Positions 1 through 7,761 of a DNA stretch of 64,000 nt are shown one piece after another. A program made the translations under genes and the position numbers. The stretch is from Muribaculaceae bacterium (GTDB taxonomy: Bacteria; Bacteroidota; Bacteroidia; Bacteroidales; Muribaculaceae), in the NCBI GenBank assembly GCA_022510425.1, contig JAFLTO010000002.1:1-64000 (forward strand), given 5' to 3'. Under the pieces are notes generated by a model. That model was not told where the DNA came from, made no database searches, and worked only from the letters and a program-made list of their open reading frames with translations. Position 1 is the first letter of the stretch. Each line of letters starts with the position of its first letter.

Positions 1-143
1 GAAATTTGTCGTGGCATGTTAGATATATGTTGGTGTAATGTTATTTTCTAATCCCAAAATTAGCATATTTTCTAACATGCTATTTCTTTTGTCGGGACTA
101 TTGCACTGCAAACATATTATCTATTATGCCTGAAATTTACGGA

Positions 144-1826
144 TTATTGGAGGAGACGGAAATGGAATCCGTTGGCTTGACGCACATGTTCGAGACCCTC
201 TTTGGCTGCTGTGGCTTTGGCTGCCACTTCTGAATTTTCAGAACGTGATAGCACATCAAACATCCATAGCGCCTCGTCTTCATTGCCTTGAATAAGCTGG
301 TACATAGCTTTGGCATATTGGCTTTCCGGGGTTTCGTTCTTTATCTTGGCAAGATATTGCCCTGCGGAAACGAGGTCACCTCTCACCATGGCAGCCGTAG
401 CTGCGTTGAGATTAGCTATCTCATCTTGCGGATACATAGTGACAGCCAACTGGAATGCACGGTTGTATAATTCGCTGCCCGGTGCCTGGGAATTAGCGGC
501 CACGAATAGTTCCTCGAGACTCAACTTACTCGGATTGGTCTCCATTATCTCGATAATTTCAGGAGCTTCCGTAAAGTGTTTTATCTCAAACTCAATCCTA
601 TAGTCGGAATGACGCAAAGCCGGATAAACATTAGCCAACAACCAGGCGTATTCCTTTGGATATGTGCTCTTTATCTTAGAGTTACGAGCATATGGCTCAA
701 GGTCGCCGTTAACAATATTCAATATCTGTTGAGCGTGAGGCAATTCCTGTTGATAGGCATTATAAGAAGAAAGAGGTAATGGTGAATTATTGTTTTCTTG
801 GTTTGCTATTATCTGGGAATTAGCCTTAAACTGATCTTGTCTTATACTGTCATTTCCTAATCCCTTATCAGTGATTCCTAATACCTGTTTCAAAAAAGCT
901 GACAAGCCTTCCCAGTCAACAGGTTCGTAGCTGGAGGTGATTACACCTGCCGGGAACCGGTAAAGGCCCTGCACGTAGTCCTTCAAAGATTCAGTACGGC
1001 CTTTGGCAAGACGTACGTTGTTCTGATAGGAACCTTCAGGAGATGCAGTACCACTGATATGCAGTTTCGTAATTGTGATATCCTTATCATTTCTCACAGA
1101 GTCGATCGTGGCCTGTATCTTGGCCAGTTCTACCGGGTTACGGCGGTAGGTGGGATTAATCTCCGTACGGTTAACCACAAAATCTATATAGGCTCTTGCT
1201 GAAATGTCGCGTGTCTTTACAGCTTCAGCTTGCGGGGTCACATACAGGTAATCAGGAAAATATGAAATTTCCACATATTCTGTTTCTGCCAAAGGATAGT
1301 CGTTGCTACCTTTTCGGCAATTTGCACAACCCAAATCTTGGGTCTTAAGTCCCAAAGTGGCATAGTTCATCCATTCTTTATATGGCACCACACTTTCTAT
1401 ATTCAATATATCCTGAGAAGCATCCTTTGACTTCTTACCCCATCCCTTGAAAAGTGAGATATCTTTATCCAATCCGTTGCGTTCGAGCCAATAGAAGCGA
1501 TTTCTACCGGCAATTGTGAAACTTTCGAGTTCCACCTGATTACCGTTGTCATCAAAAAGTACCGGAGTCACCACCAGTTCAGAATTACCTTTAAGGTTAA
1601 CATTTGAGATATCGAAAGTAATATCAGTCAGAAGCTGATTACCTTCCACGGCAATATTATTGACAGTGACATCTATATATGAATTCTTTTTAGCACCTGC
1701 GGGAAAATCAAATGCAAATGCATTAAAAGTGCAAAGTGTAAGGATAAGAGATAAAGTATAAGGTATAAGGGAAGTATACCTAAAATCCTTGTATTTATTA
1801 TTGTTATTATTAGCAGATAATTTCAT
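144..1826 (-). CDS. DUF3868 / OmpA-like surface protein
   Basis: Exported protein of 560 residues that I assign to the DUF3868 family of Bacteroidales envelope proteins. The N-terminus has a hydrophobic stretch at about residues 19-38 ending in NAFA, a plausible signal peptidase I site. The middle holds the DUF3868-type beta domain with a Cys pair (GCANC, about residue 170). Residues 210-300 resemble an OmpA-like peptidoglycan-binding fold (ISGTASPEGSYQNNVRLAKGR). The C-terminal 150 residues look like helical TPR-type repeats. Such proteins commonly sit beside DUF3575 proteins and fimbrillin genes; any fimbrillin gene would lie beyond position 1. It follows the DUF3575 gene by 90 nt on the same strand and is probably co-transcribed. 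The signal peptide is encoded by a spacer-like repeat (see findings). Substrate or partner unknown. Confidence 0.8.
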   Translation of the reverse strand: MKLSANNNNNKYKDFRYTSLIPYTLSLILTLCTFNAFAFDFPAGAKKNSYIDVTVNNIAVEGNQLLTDITFDISNVNLKGNSELVVTPVLFDDNGNQVELESFTIAGRNRFYWLERNGLDKDISLFKGWGKKSKDASQDILNIESVVPYKEWMNYATLGLKTQDLGCANCRKGSNDYPLAETEYVEISYFPDYLYVTPQAEAVKTRDISARAYIDFVVNRTEINPTYRRNPVELAKIQATIDSVRNDKDITITKLHISGTASPEGSYQNNVRLAKGRTESLKDYVQGLYRFPAGVITSSYEPVDWEGLSAFLKQVLGITDKGLGNDSIRQDQFKANSQIIANQENNNSPLPLSSYNAYQQELPHAQQILNIVNGDLEPYARNSKIKSTYPKEYAWLLANVYPALRHSDYRIEFEIKHFTEAPEIIEIMETNPSKLSLEELFVAANSQAPGSELYNRAFQLAVTMYPQDEIANLNAATAAMVRGDLVSAGQYLAKIKNETPESQYAKAMYQLIQGNEDEALWMFDVLSRSENSEVAAKATAAKEGLEHVRQANGFHFRLLQ

Positions 1827-1916
1827 TTCCTGGTTTATTTAAAATTTCAGAACAACCTGTTTATTTCTTTTGGCAGCAACCTTGGCGATAATTGTTTTAG
1901 AAATTCTTTCTTTAGT

Positions 1917-2519
1917 TTAAAACAAGTATTCAATGGCGAGGGAGAGTTTTGTGGGGCCGAAATAGTTATGATGTCCGGAGCCCTCAATTGAGCCACATTC
2001 GCCACAGGGATATCTGTCGAACCAAGTGTAGATGTACCCTACCCCGATTTCGAATTCGAGGTTCCAGTGCTTTGCAAGAATCCAGTCGTAGCCATAAGAG
2101 ATGCCGGCACCAACACCCCATCCCTGATATCGATGGTCCTTGAGTTTGCTGAAATCGCTTCCCAAGAAATTAAGATGGTCAAGGATATTACCACCGAAAT
2201 TACCGAAGTTACCGATATTGTATTGACCACCGATTGCGTGAAGCCCCCAGAAAGAACCCTGGAAAGCTTCGCAATACCATACTTTTACTTCAGGTTGAGC
2301 CATCCAGTGACGCCAGCGACGTTCGTGTATATTCCAGGCGTTAAGTTGACCGGCGATTTCGAAGGTCCATTTCGGCGACATCTTGAATTCAACTCCCAAG
2401 TGAGGACTTGTGGCGGCATCACTGATAAGATTTGTCTTGATGCCCACTTTCTGTGCTGAAGCACCCAAAGAAATAAAAAACAGAATGCCGAAAATGGCAA
2501 GAGTTTTTCTAATATTCAT
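1917..2519 (-). CDS. DUF3575 outer-membrane beta-barrel protein
   Basis: Protein of 200 residues with signal peptide (MNIRKTLAIFGILFF to SAQ) and the DUF3575 signature: KVGIKTNLISDAATSPHLGVEF near the mature N-terminus (quoted in part from residue 24), many aromatic residues and a final LAIEYLF typical of a membrane strand ending in Phe. It is predicted to be a small outer-membrane barrel. I start it at 2519 rather than 2552 because the longer frame would run into the tRNA-Arg gene and would push the signal peptide 11 residues inwards. It lies between that tRNA and the DUF3868 gene. In other Bacteroidales this pair accompanies fimbria-like loci, so a role in surface appendage assembly or anchoring is an inference. 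Confidence 0.82.
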   Translation of the reverse strand: MNIRKTLAIFGILFFISLGASAQKVGIKTNLISDAATSPHLGVEFKMSPKWTFEIAGQLNAWNIHERRWRHWMAQPEVKVWYCEAFQGSFWGLHAIGGQYNIGNFGNFGGNILDHLNFLGSDFSKLKDHRYQGWGVGAGISYGYDWILAKHWNLEFEIGVGYIYTWFDRYPCGECGSIEGSGHHNYFGPTKLSLAIEYLF

Positions 2520-2540
2520 GTTACGTAGTGGAATAAGTTT

Positions 2541-2615
2541 TGGTATCTCCATACGGAGTCGAACCGTAATCGTCGGAACCGGAATCCGATATTCTATCCA
2601 TTGAACTATGGAGAC
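2541..2615 (-). tRNA. tRNA-Arg (anticodon CCG)
   Basis: The reverse complement folds into a full cloverleaf. The acceptor stem is GTCTCCA with TGGAGAT (first pair G-U), discriminator A, and CCA is encoded. The anticodon stem is TCGGA/TCCGA around loop TTCCGGT, giving anticodon CCG, which reads CGG. The T arm is TACGG-TTCGACT-CCGTA. Length is 75 nt. A TAATTTTG promoter element lies just upstream. The 3' end points towards the DUF3575 gene, 21 nt away. Confidence 0.95.
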
Positions 2616-2622
2616 TAATTAT

Positions 2623-2649
2623 TTCGCAAAATTAATGAAATTTTGCGAA
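2623..2649. repeat. Perfect 11-bp inverted repeat overlapping tRNA-Arg promoter
   Basis: Arms TTCGCAAAATT (2623-2633) and AATTTTGCGAA (2639-2649) are exactly complementary around a 5-nt spacer. On the minus strand the element contains TAATTTTG (2627-2634), which fits the -7 consensus for the tRNA. It also lies 20 nt past the stop of the nuclease gene, so it may act as that gene's terminator, although no T-run follows. Confidence 0.7.
2627..2634 (-). promoter_or_regulatory. -7 element of the tRNA-Arg promoter
   Basis: Minus-strand TAATTTTG matches TAnnTTTG. It ends 12 nt from the tRNA 5' end, a normal distance. No separate promoter is visible between the tRNA and the DUF3575 gene. Confidence 0.55.
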
Positions 2650-2668
2650 GTGCATAAAGAATAGAGTT

Positions 2669-4135
2669 TTATTTATTCCAATCGGCGAATGAGAAAGAGG
2701 ATTCCACAGCATTTTCAATATCATCGGGAAGAGCCGAGAAGAAATCATAACCTGTTTCTTTCTCAAGATCATCAATACTCATAGCATAGGCTGAGAGGTC
2801 GCCGGGATTAGAACCGTTCTGCATCACGAATGCGATAGCCCTTGGATTGGTGTTGTCATAATAGAGAAAAGCCTTGAAATATGCACTCGGCACTCGAGCC
2901 TGCGACCTGCCGATATATTTATCGTCGCTGTCATAATAAATTGGTCCTGCCACTATCCAAATTTTACCGTCTCTTCTGGCCCAAACTCTTTCCTTGTTTT
3001 CAAGAGTACTCCACATGCCAGAATTAAGTGAACGGAGCATGGGACTCATATTAGCCATGACCATACAGTCGCTCATAGCCTCAACCGACCATTTTTGATC
3101 AGCTGCCGGACAAAGGTGCCCGCGTTCATAACCGGTGGATGAATAAGCATAGTCAGTGTCAAGACATCCTTCCAATGAAGAATCAACCCAGTAATTATAA
3201 TCTTTACGGTCTACGGAGCCATCGGTTTCAGATGACATTAGTTCCCAAGACACATAATTGGCAGTGTGGTTATTCTTATTGAAATTAAGAGTGAATCCTG
3301 TGTATTCCTTCACCTGTTCCGGGGTGCCATCTGGCAGAGCCACATATGCAAGAGGAAATTGGAACCCTTCCACCGTGTCCAGTCCATCGGAACTTGAACC
3401 ATTGTTGTCACCACCAACAGGAGTCACGTCGGTAAGCACCATATAGAAATATTTACCGGAAGTCACACCCGTGAAATAACCGGTGAAGACATAACTCTTT
3501 CCATCTGAAATCTCGTCTTTTATAGCATTTATCGGTGTATAAAAACTTCCCTGATAAGAAGAACCCGGGATATTGATATTATAGTAGTTGCCGGATATGC
3601 TCAACTGACCTTCCAGAGAGATATAGGTGGGAAGTACGTTAGATGTGATTGAAACAGCCTGATTCACCATTGCACCGGTATAAAGAGTCGGTTCGGGATA
3701 TGTAAAATCCGTCTCTCCCACCACTTGCAAAGAAGCTGAGTTTGTCAGTTGAAGCCCTGTACCGTAGACGCTGACGGTACCGGAAACCTTCACTACCGTA
3801 CCTAAAGGATATTGTGACAGGTCTACATAAGCGTTGTAGTAGAAAATCGATCCGGCTTTGTCGGTAAGTATCAAGCCCTTGTCACTTTGTGCCGTCACAA
3901 CTGCTGTAGCCTGAAGTTGGGCACCGTCGGAAAGATTCTTTATAGCCGAAGTGAGAGAAACCTGATCTTCGGGCTCATATGATTGGTCAACAAATTCAAC
4001 TTTTTCTACATTATCGGCCGGGAAAAAAGTAGATGACCCGTCTTTTTGATATACCACTACTCCGGTTTCAGCCATAATAGCCGTGGAACCTATTAAGAGA
4101 GTGGCACATATGATAGAAAGAGTAGATTTTTTCAT
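2669..4135 (-). CDS. Secreted DNA/RNA non-specific endonuclease with OB-fold-like module
   Basis: Protein of 488 residues. Signal peptide at residues 1-22 (to IMAE). Residues 25-50 (VVVYQKDGSSTFFPADNVEK) form a short domain common at the N-termini of Bacteroidales exported proteins. Residues 61-240 are an OB-fold-like region nearly repeated in the lipoprotein at 7762. Residues 250-488 are the NUC1 His-Me-finger nuclease: ERGH at 337-340 with the general-base His, then Asn371 in SLNSGMW and the WxxLE helix that carry the metal ligand. The usual DRGH is ERGH here. The start overlaps the stop of the preceding 163-residue gene by 4 nt, so the two are translationally coupled. Expected role: cleavage of extracellular nucleic acid. 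The function of the OB module is inferred. Confidence 0.88.
   Translation of the reverse strand: MKKSTLSIICATLLIGSTAIMAETGVVVYQKDGSSTFFPADNVEKVEFVDQSYEPEDQVSLTSAIKNLSDGAQLQATAVVTAQSDKGLILTDKAGSIFYYNAYVDLSQYPLGTVVKVSGTVSVYGTGLQLTNSASLQVVGETDFTYPEPTLYTGAMVNQAVSITSNVLPTYISLEGQLSISGNYYNINIPGSSYQGSFYTPINAIKDEISDGKSYVFTGYFTGVTSGKYFYMVLTDVTPVGGDNNGSSSDGLDTVEGFQFPLAYVALPDGTPEQVKEYTGFTLNFNKNNHTANYVSWELMSSETDGSVDRKDYNYWVDSSLEGCLDTDYAYSSTGYERGHLCPAADQKWSVEAMSDCMVMANMSPMLRSLNSGMWSTLENKERVWARRDGKIWIVAGPIYYDSDDKYIGRSQARVPSAYFKAFLYYDNTNPRAIAFVMQNGSNPGDLSAYAMSIDDLEKETGYDFFSALPDDIENAVESSFSFADWNK
3416..3955 (-). repeat. Domain A copy 1 (OB-fold-like), shared with the lipoprotein gene
   Basis: Encodes nuclease residues 61-240. 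Aligned by eye with residues 197-378 of the lipoprotein at 7762 it keeps long identical runs such as TAVVTAQS, LILTDKAGSIFYYN, NYYNINIPG and SGKYFYMVLT. The two copies are on opposite strands. Confidence 0.85.
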
Positions 4136-4623
4136 TTTTTATAGAATTTAAAATTTTTATCTTTTGAAGAGAAAATGTATACCCCTGTGGGAAAGTCATA
4201 TAAACTGACATAAATATGACCATGAGGGTCAGTTTTTGAAGAGGATAAGATCTTTCCTGAGAGGTCAGAGATCACCACCGGAGTATCCGGAGAGAGATTG
4301 TAAGCCCCGATGAAAAGTTGATTGATCTTAATCACTGTAGAGTCGGATTCGACAGCATCAACAGATGCTTCATCAAAAGCTATGAATTCGAAAGAGACAC
4401 CTCCCTGAAGATTGCAGACAACTTTTTCGTCATTACATTCCACCACAATTGCATCGTCATCGAATGTCACTGTCGGTGTGTCCCTTAGTAAGAAAATGAT
4501 TTCCTTATCCTCTCCTGTAGTGGCGCCCGGAATCATCTTGACGGCGTTTTGTGCTTGAGCTGTCAAAGAACTACCAAAAGCAAGTAGGAAAGAACAGGTG
4601 AATATGCCTATTTTTTTTAACAT
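4132..4623 (-). CDS. Small secreted protein with T9SS-like C-terminal tail, coupled to the nuclease
   Basis: Protein of 163 residues with a signal peptide (to LTAQAQ). No enzymatic motif is recognised. Residues 25-70 resemble the acidic N-terminal beta segment of other exported Bacteroidales proteins (FLLRDTPTVTFDDDAIVV). The last 60 residues (VVISDLSGKILSSS ... FPTGVYIFSSKDKNFKFYKK) look like the short C-terminal sorting domain of type 9 secretion cargo. It is first in the operon; its stop overlaps the nuclease start (ATGA). A weak promoter-like TAACTTTA lies about 32 nt upstream. It may be a chaperone, inhibitor or surface partner of the nuclease; nothing in the sequence decides this. Confidence 0.75.
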   Translation of the reverse strand: MLKKIGIFTCSFLLAFGSSLTAQAQNAVKMIPGATTGEDKEIIFLLRDTPTVTFDDDAIVVECNDEKVVCNLQGGVSFEFIAFDEASVDAVESDSTVIKINQLFIGAYNLSPDTPVVISDLSGKILSSSKTDPHGHIYVSLYDFPTGVYIFSSKDKNFKFYKK

Positions 4624-4654
4624 AGAAATAAGAATTTGCTTAAAAAACGGATTG

Positions 4655-4662
4655 TAAAGTTA
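4655..4662 (-). promoter_or_regulatory. Weak -7-like element for the nuclease operon
   Basis: Minus-strand TAACTTTA deviates from TAnnTTTG only at the last base and lies 32 nt before the first gene of the operon. Confidence 0.3.
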
Positions 4663-4745
4663 AATATTTTTTTATGGTTACAGACAAGCACTCCGAACCG
4701 GTAATTTAAAAAAATTAAGAAGAGTTTGTTAAAATTGAATGCTAC

Positions 4746-4776
4746 TTTGTCAAAATGTAAAAAAATCTTAACTTTG
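4746..4776 (+). promoter_or_regulatory. Promoter of the TonB receptor operon
   Basis: TTTG at 4746-4749 and TAACTTTG at 4769-4776 are separated by 19 nt, an exact match to the Bacteroidota -33/-7 consensus. Transcription should begin near 4781, leaving a leader of about 155 nt before the start at 4936. The 312-nt gap between the divergent genes (4624-4935) otherwise shows no gene. Confidence 0.75.
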
Positions 4777-4935
4777 CAGTAAGAGTACCGAGAAGTTTTC
4801 AAACCGGCACCCAGAATGAAAGACACATCCTTTTCACACCCACCCTTAGAACAAAACATAAAAATGGGGTTCAGAATTTCATCCTTATTTCCGAATAATA
4901 TAAATCAAAATACATTTCAAATAAACAACCAGCTT

Positions 4936-7725
4936 ATGAAGAGATTGTTTCTCGTAGCCCTGGTGGTATTCGCCATGGTTGGGACAGTTTTTGCCCAGAC
5001 CAACACGCTGAATTGCCGGGGCATTGTGATCGATGAACTGGGAGAGCCCGTGGTGGGAGCTACAGTTCAGGTGCCGGGCACCACAGTAGCTACAGCCACA
5101 GACATAGATGGCAAATTCTCACTTAAAGTGCCGGCCAAAACCAAAGAAATTCAGATCAGCTATATCGGCTATAAGACCGTGAAATTGAAGCCTGAATCAG
5201 AAATGGGAGAAATCAAGATTGAACCTGATTCAAAAATGCTCCAGGACGTAGTTGTGACATCTTCAATCGCAAAGACCCGCGAAACGCCTGTGGCCATTTC
5301 TGAAATCACGGCTCAAGAAATCGAGGTGAAACTTGGCGACAAAGAATTGCCCGAATTGCTCAACAGCACCCCGGGTGTGTGGGCCACACCTGAAGGCGGT
5401 GGCCACGGCGACGCCAAAATCAACATGCGTGGTTTCAAGGCTCCCAATGTGGCAGTGCTCATCAACGGTATCCCTATGAACGATATGGAATGGGGTGGTA
5501 TATATTGGTCCAATTTCGGCCATTTGCCAAACGTAACTTCCAACGTACAGACTCAGAGAGGTCTCGGAGCCGCAATCATCTCCACTCCTTCAATCGGTGG
5601 TACAATAGCATACACTACCAAAGGCCTTGACGCAAAGAAGGGCGGTTCTCTTTGGTATGGCACCGGCAACGACGGGCTCAACAACATAGGTATGACACTT
5701 TCCACCGGTCTGATGAAAAATGGCTGGGCCATTACACTTATGGGTGGAAGACGCTGGGCCAACGGTTATATTCAAGGCACCCAATATGACGAATGGAGCT
5801 GGTTTGTTAACGTTACAAAAAAAATCGGTGACAAGAACCAGATTGCTTTGACAGCATTCGGAGCACCCCAATGGCACAACCAGCGTTCAAGTGCCAGTCT
5901 GATGATAAACGAATGGCAAAATGTGGCCAACTATATGGGCGATGAGTCACCCTACCGTTACAACCCAATCTTCGGTTATGACAATGAAGGACAACAGCGC
6001 ACCTCAGCCCGCAACCAGTTCCATAAACCGATCATTTCTCTTAACCATATCTGGCAAATCAATGCCTACTCATCACTTTCAACCGCCCTCTACGTATCTT
6101 TAGCTAACGGTTACGGTTACTCAGGTCAGGGACGTCCTCTCGACATCACAAATCCGAGCGGCACAAACTGGCGTACAGGATGGTATGGAACCGACGGTTA
6201 TGGTAATCTTAACTGGGAATATAATGGCATTAGAACCCGTAGAGCCGACGGCACTTATGACTATGGTTCAATCCAAGACATGAATCTAGCCTCTTCAACA
6301 GGTTCTAATATGGTAATGGCAGGCTCTAACAACAACCACCAATGGTATGGTCTCATCTCTACCTATAAGAACGAGATATTGCCTAACCGACTTACCATCA
6401 CTGCCGGTATCGACATGAGATATTATATCGGTCACCACTTCAATAAGATCATTGACCTTTATAGCGGTGAATACTTTATCGATGACTCAAGCCGCGGTGG
6501 ATCTTCAATGCTGGCTCAAAACAATTCATTGGCCGGTAACCAAGCATGGATATATGAAAAATTAGGTGTTGGTGACATCGTTTACCGTAACTATTACGGT
6601 TATGCCAACCAGGAAGGTATCTATGGCCAGGCCGAAGGTAAATATCTCGAAGGTAGAATCACAACAGTTATTGCAGGTTCTCTCAATGTCACAACCTATC
6701 AAAGAAAAGACTTGTTCTATTATGACGCCGACAAGGCTTGGAGTCAGAAACGTTCTTACCTCGGAGGTACTATAAAGGGTGGTATTAACTGGAACATCGA
6801 CCGCAATAACAATATCTTCGCTAACGGAGGATATATTTCCAAGGCTCCTTTCTTCTCCAATGGTGTGTTTGTATCCTCCGACGTGAGCAATGCTATCAAT
6901 CCGAAATCATTTAATGAAAAGATCGGTTCTGCAGAAATTGGTTACAGCTACCACTCACCAAAATTCACAATGACATTAAACGGTTACTATACAGTATGGA
7001 TGGATCAGACCAACAGAAACACCCAGCGTTCTGTGTATATCAACCGTGGCCCTAATGCCGGTGAACGTTACACAGTTAACCTTGAAAATGTAAGGGCAAA
7101 CCATATGGGTGCTGAAATGAACTTCACCTATATTCCAACAAACTGGATGGAAATCAACGGTATGTTCTCTTGGGGCGACTGGAAATGGGGCAACGATGTG
7201 AAGGGTTATTTCTACAACAGTCAAGGCGAGCCTTTGGCTGACCTGGAAGGTAACGTAGCTTCCGGTATGTTCGCTCCCGACCATGCTTTCGCCGCCGTGA
7301 AACAAAAGGGAGTTTACATTGGCGGTTCAGCTCAAAGCACAGGTATGCTCGGCATCACATTCCGTCCGTTCAAAGGTTTCAGAATCGGTGCCGACTGGCT
7401 TCTAAACTTCCGCAACTACTCCGACTATTCACTCACTTCCTCTACTTTGAGCAGCTCTGTGAGCTATGTGGACGACGTCAAATGGATCAATATCGAAGAA
7501 CCATGGGAAATACCGTTCGGCAACGAACTCAATCTCAACGTATCCTACAATTTCAAGATTGGCAATACCTATGCTACAGTATATGGTAATGTGAACAATG
7601 TGCTCAACAACTACTATATCAAAGACGCCAACACTAATTATTATGAAAAGGGAGACTGGAGTAATGCATGGGGATATTATTCTTTCGGTAGAACTTTCTC
7701 AGTGCGTCTCAAGCTCAGTTTCTAA
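4936..7725 (+). CDS. TonB-dependent outer-membrane receptor
   Basis: Receptor of 929 residues from the chosen start. The frame is open back to 4816, but the signal peptide (MKRLFLVALVVFAMVGTVFAQ) begins at 4936. After it comes a carboxypeptidase-regulatory-like domain (GIVIDELGEPVVGATVQVPG), then the plug domain (VVVTSSIAKTRETPVAISEI; LLNSTPGVWATPEG; INMRGFKAPNVAVLINGIPM) and a 22-strand-type barrel ending RTFSVRLKLSF with terminal Phe. It should import a substrate with TonB energy. It is followed after 36 nt by a large lipoprotein that is not SusD, so this is not a classical SusCD pair. The nearby nuclease and OB-fold modules suggest a nucleic-acid-derived substrate; that is inference. Confidence 0.9.
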   Translation: MKRLFLVALVVFAMVGTVFAQTNTLNCRGIVIDELGEPVVGATVQVPGTTVATATDIDGKFSLKVPAKTKEIQISYIGYKTVKLKPESEMGEIKIEPDSKMLQDVVVTSSIAKTRETPVAISEITAQEIEVKLGDKELPELLNSTPGVWATPEGGGHGDAKINMRGFKAPNVAVLINGIPMNDMEWGGIYWSNFGHLPNVTSNVQTQRGLGAAIISTPSIGGTIAYTTKGLDAKKGGSLWYGTGNDGLNNIGMTLSTGLMKNGWAITLMGGRRWANGYIQGTQYDEWSWFVNVTKKIGDKNQIALTAFGAPQWHNQRSSASLMINEWQNVANYMGDESPYRYNPIFGYDNEGQQRTSARNQFHKPIISLNHIWQINAYSSLSTALYVSLANGYGYSGQGRPLDITNPSGTNWRTGWYGTDGYGNLNWEYNGIRTRRADGTYDYGSIQDMNLASSTGSNMVMAGSNNNHQWYGLISTYKNEILPNRLTITAGIDMRYYIGHHFNKIIDLYSGEYFIDDSSRGGSSMLAQNNSLAGNQAWIYEKLGVGDIVYRNYYGYANQEGIYGQAEGKYLEGRITTVIAGSLNVTTYQRKDLFYYDADKAWSQKRSYLGGTIKGGINWNIDRNNNIFANGGYISKAPFFSNGVFVSSDVSNAINPKSFNEKIGSAEIGYSYHSPKFTMTLNGYYTVWMDQTNRNTQRSVYINRGPNAGERYTVNLENVRANHMGAEMNFTYIPTNWMEINGMFSWGDWKWGNDVKGYFYNSQGEPLADLEGNVASGMFAPDHAFAAVKQKGVYIGGSAQSTGMLGITFRPFKGFRIGADWLLNFRNYSDYSLTSSTLSSSVSYVDDVKWINIEEPWEIPFGNELNLNVSYNFKIGNTYATVYGNVNNVLNNYYIKDANTNYYEKGDWSNAWGYYSFGRTFSVRLKLSF

Positions 7726-7761
7726 GCCATCAATAACTAAATCAATAAAAGAAATAAATAT

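Noticed and set aside
1..143. Possible gene or fimbrillin fragment at the left edge
   Set aside because: No open frame with recognisable features; only AT-rich sequence with short inverted repeats.
2520..2552. Upstream extension of the DUF3575 protein (extra 11 residues)
   Set aside because: It would overlap the 3' end of tRNA-Arg and bury the signal peptide.
2541..2700. Integrated element at tRNA-Arg
   Set aside because: No integrase and no direct repeat of the tRNA 3' end were found in the window.
4816..4935. In-frame 40-residue extension of the TonB receptor
   Set aside because: The sequence is polar and unlike a signal; a perfect signal peptide starts at 4936.
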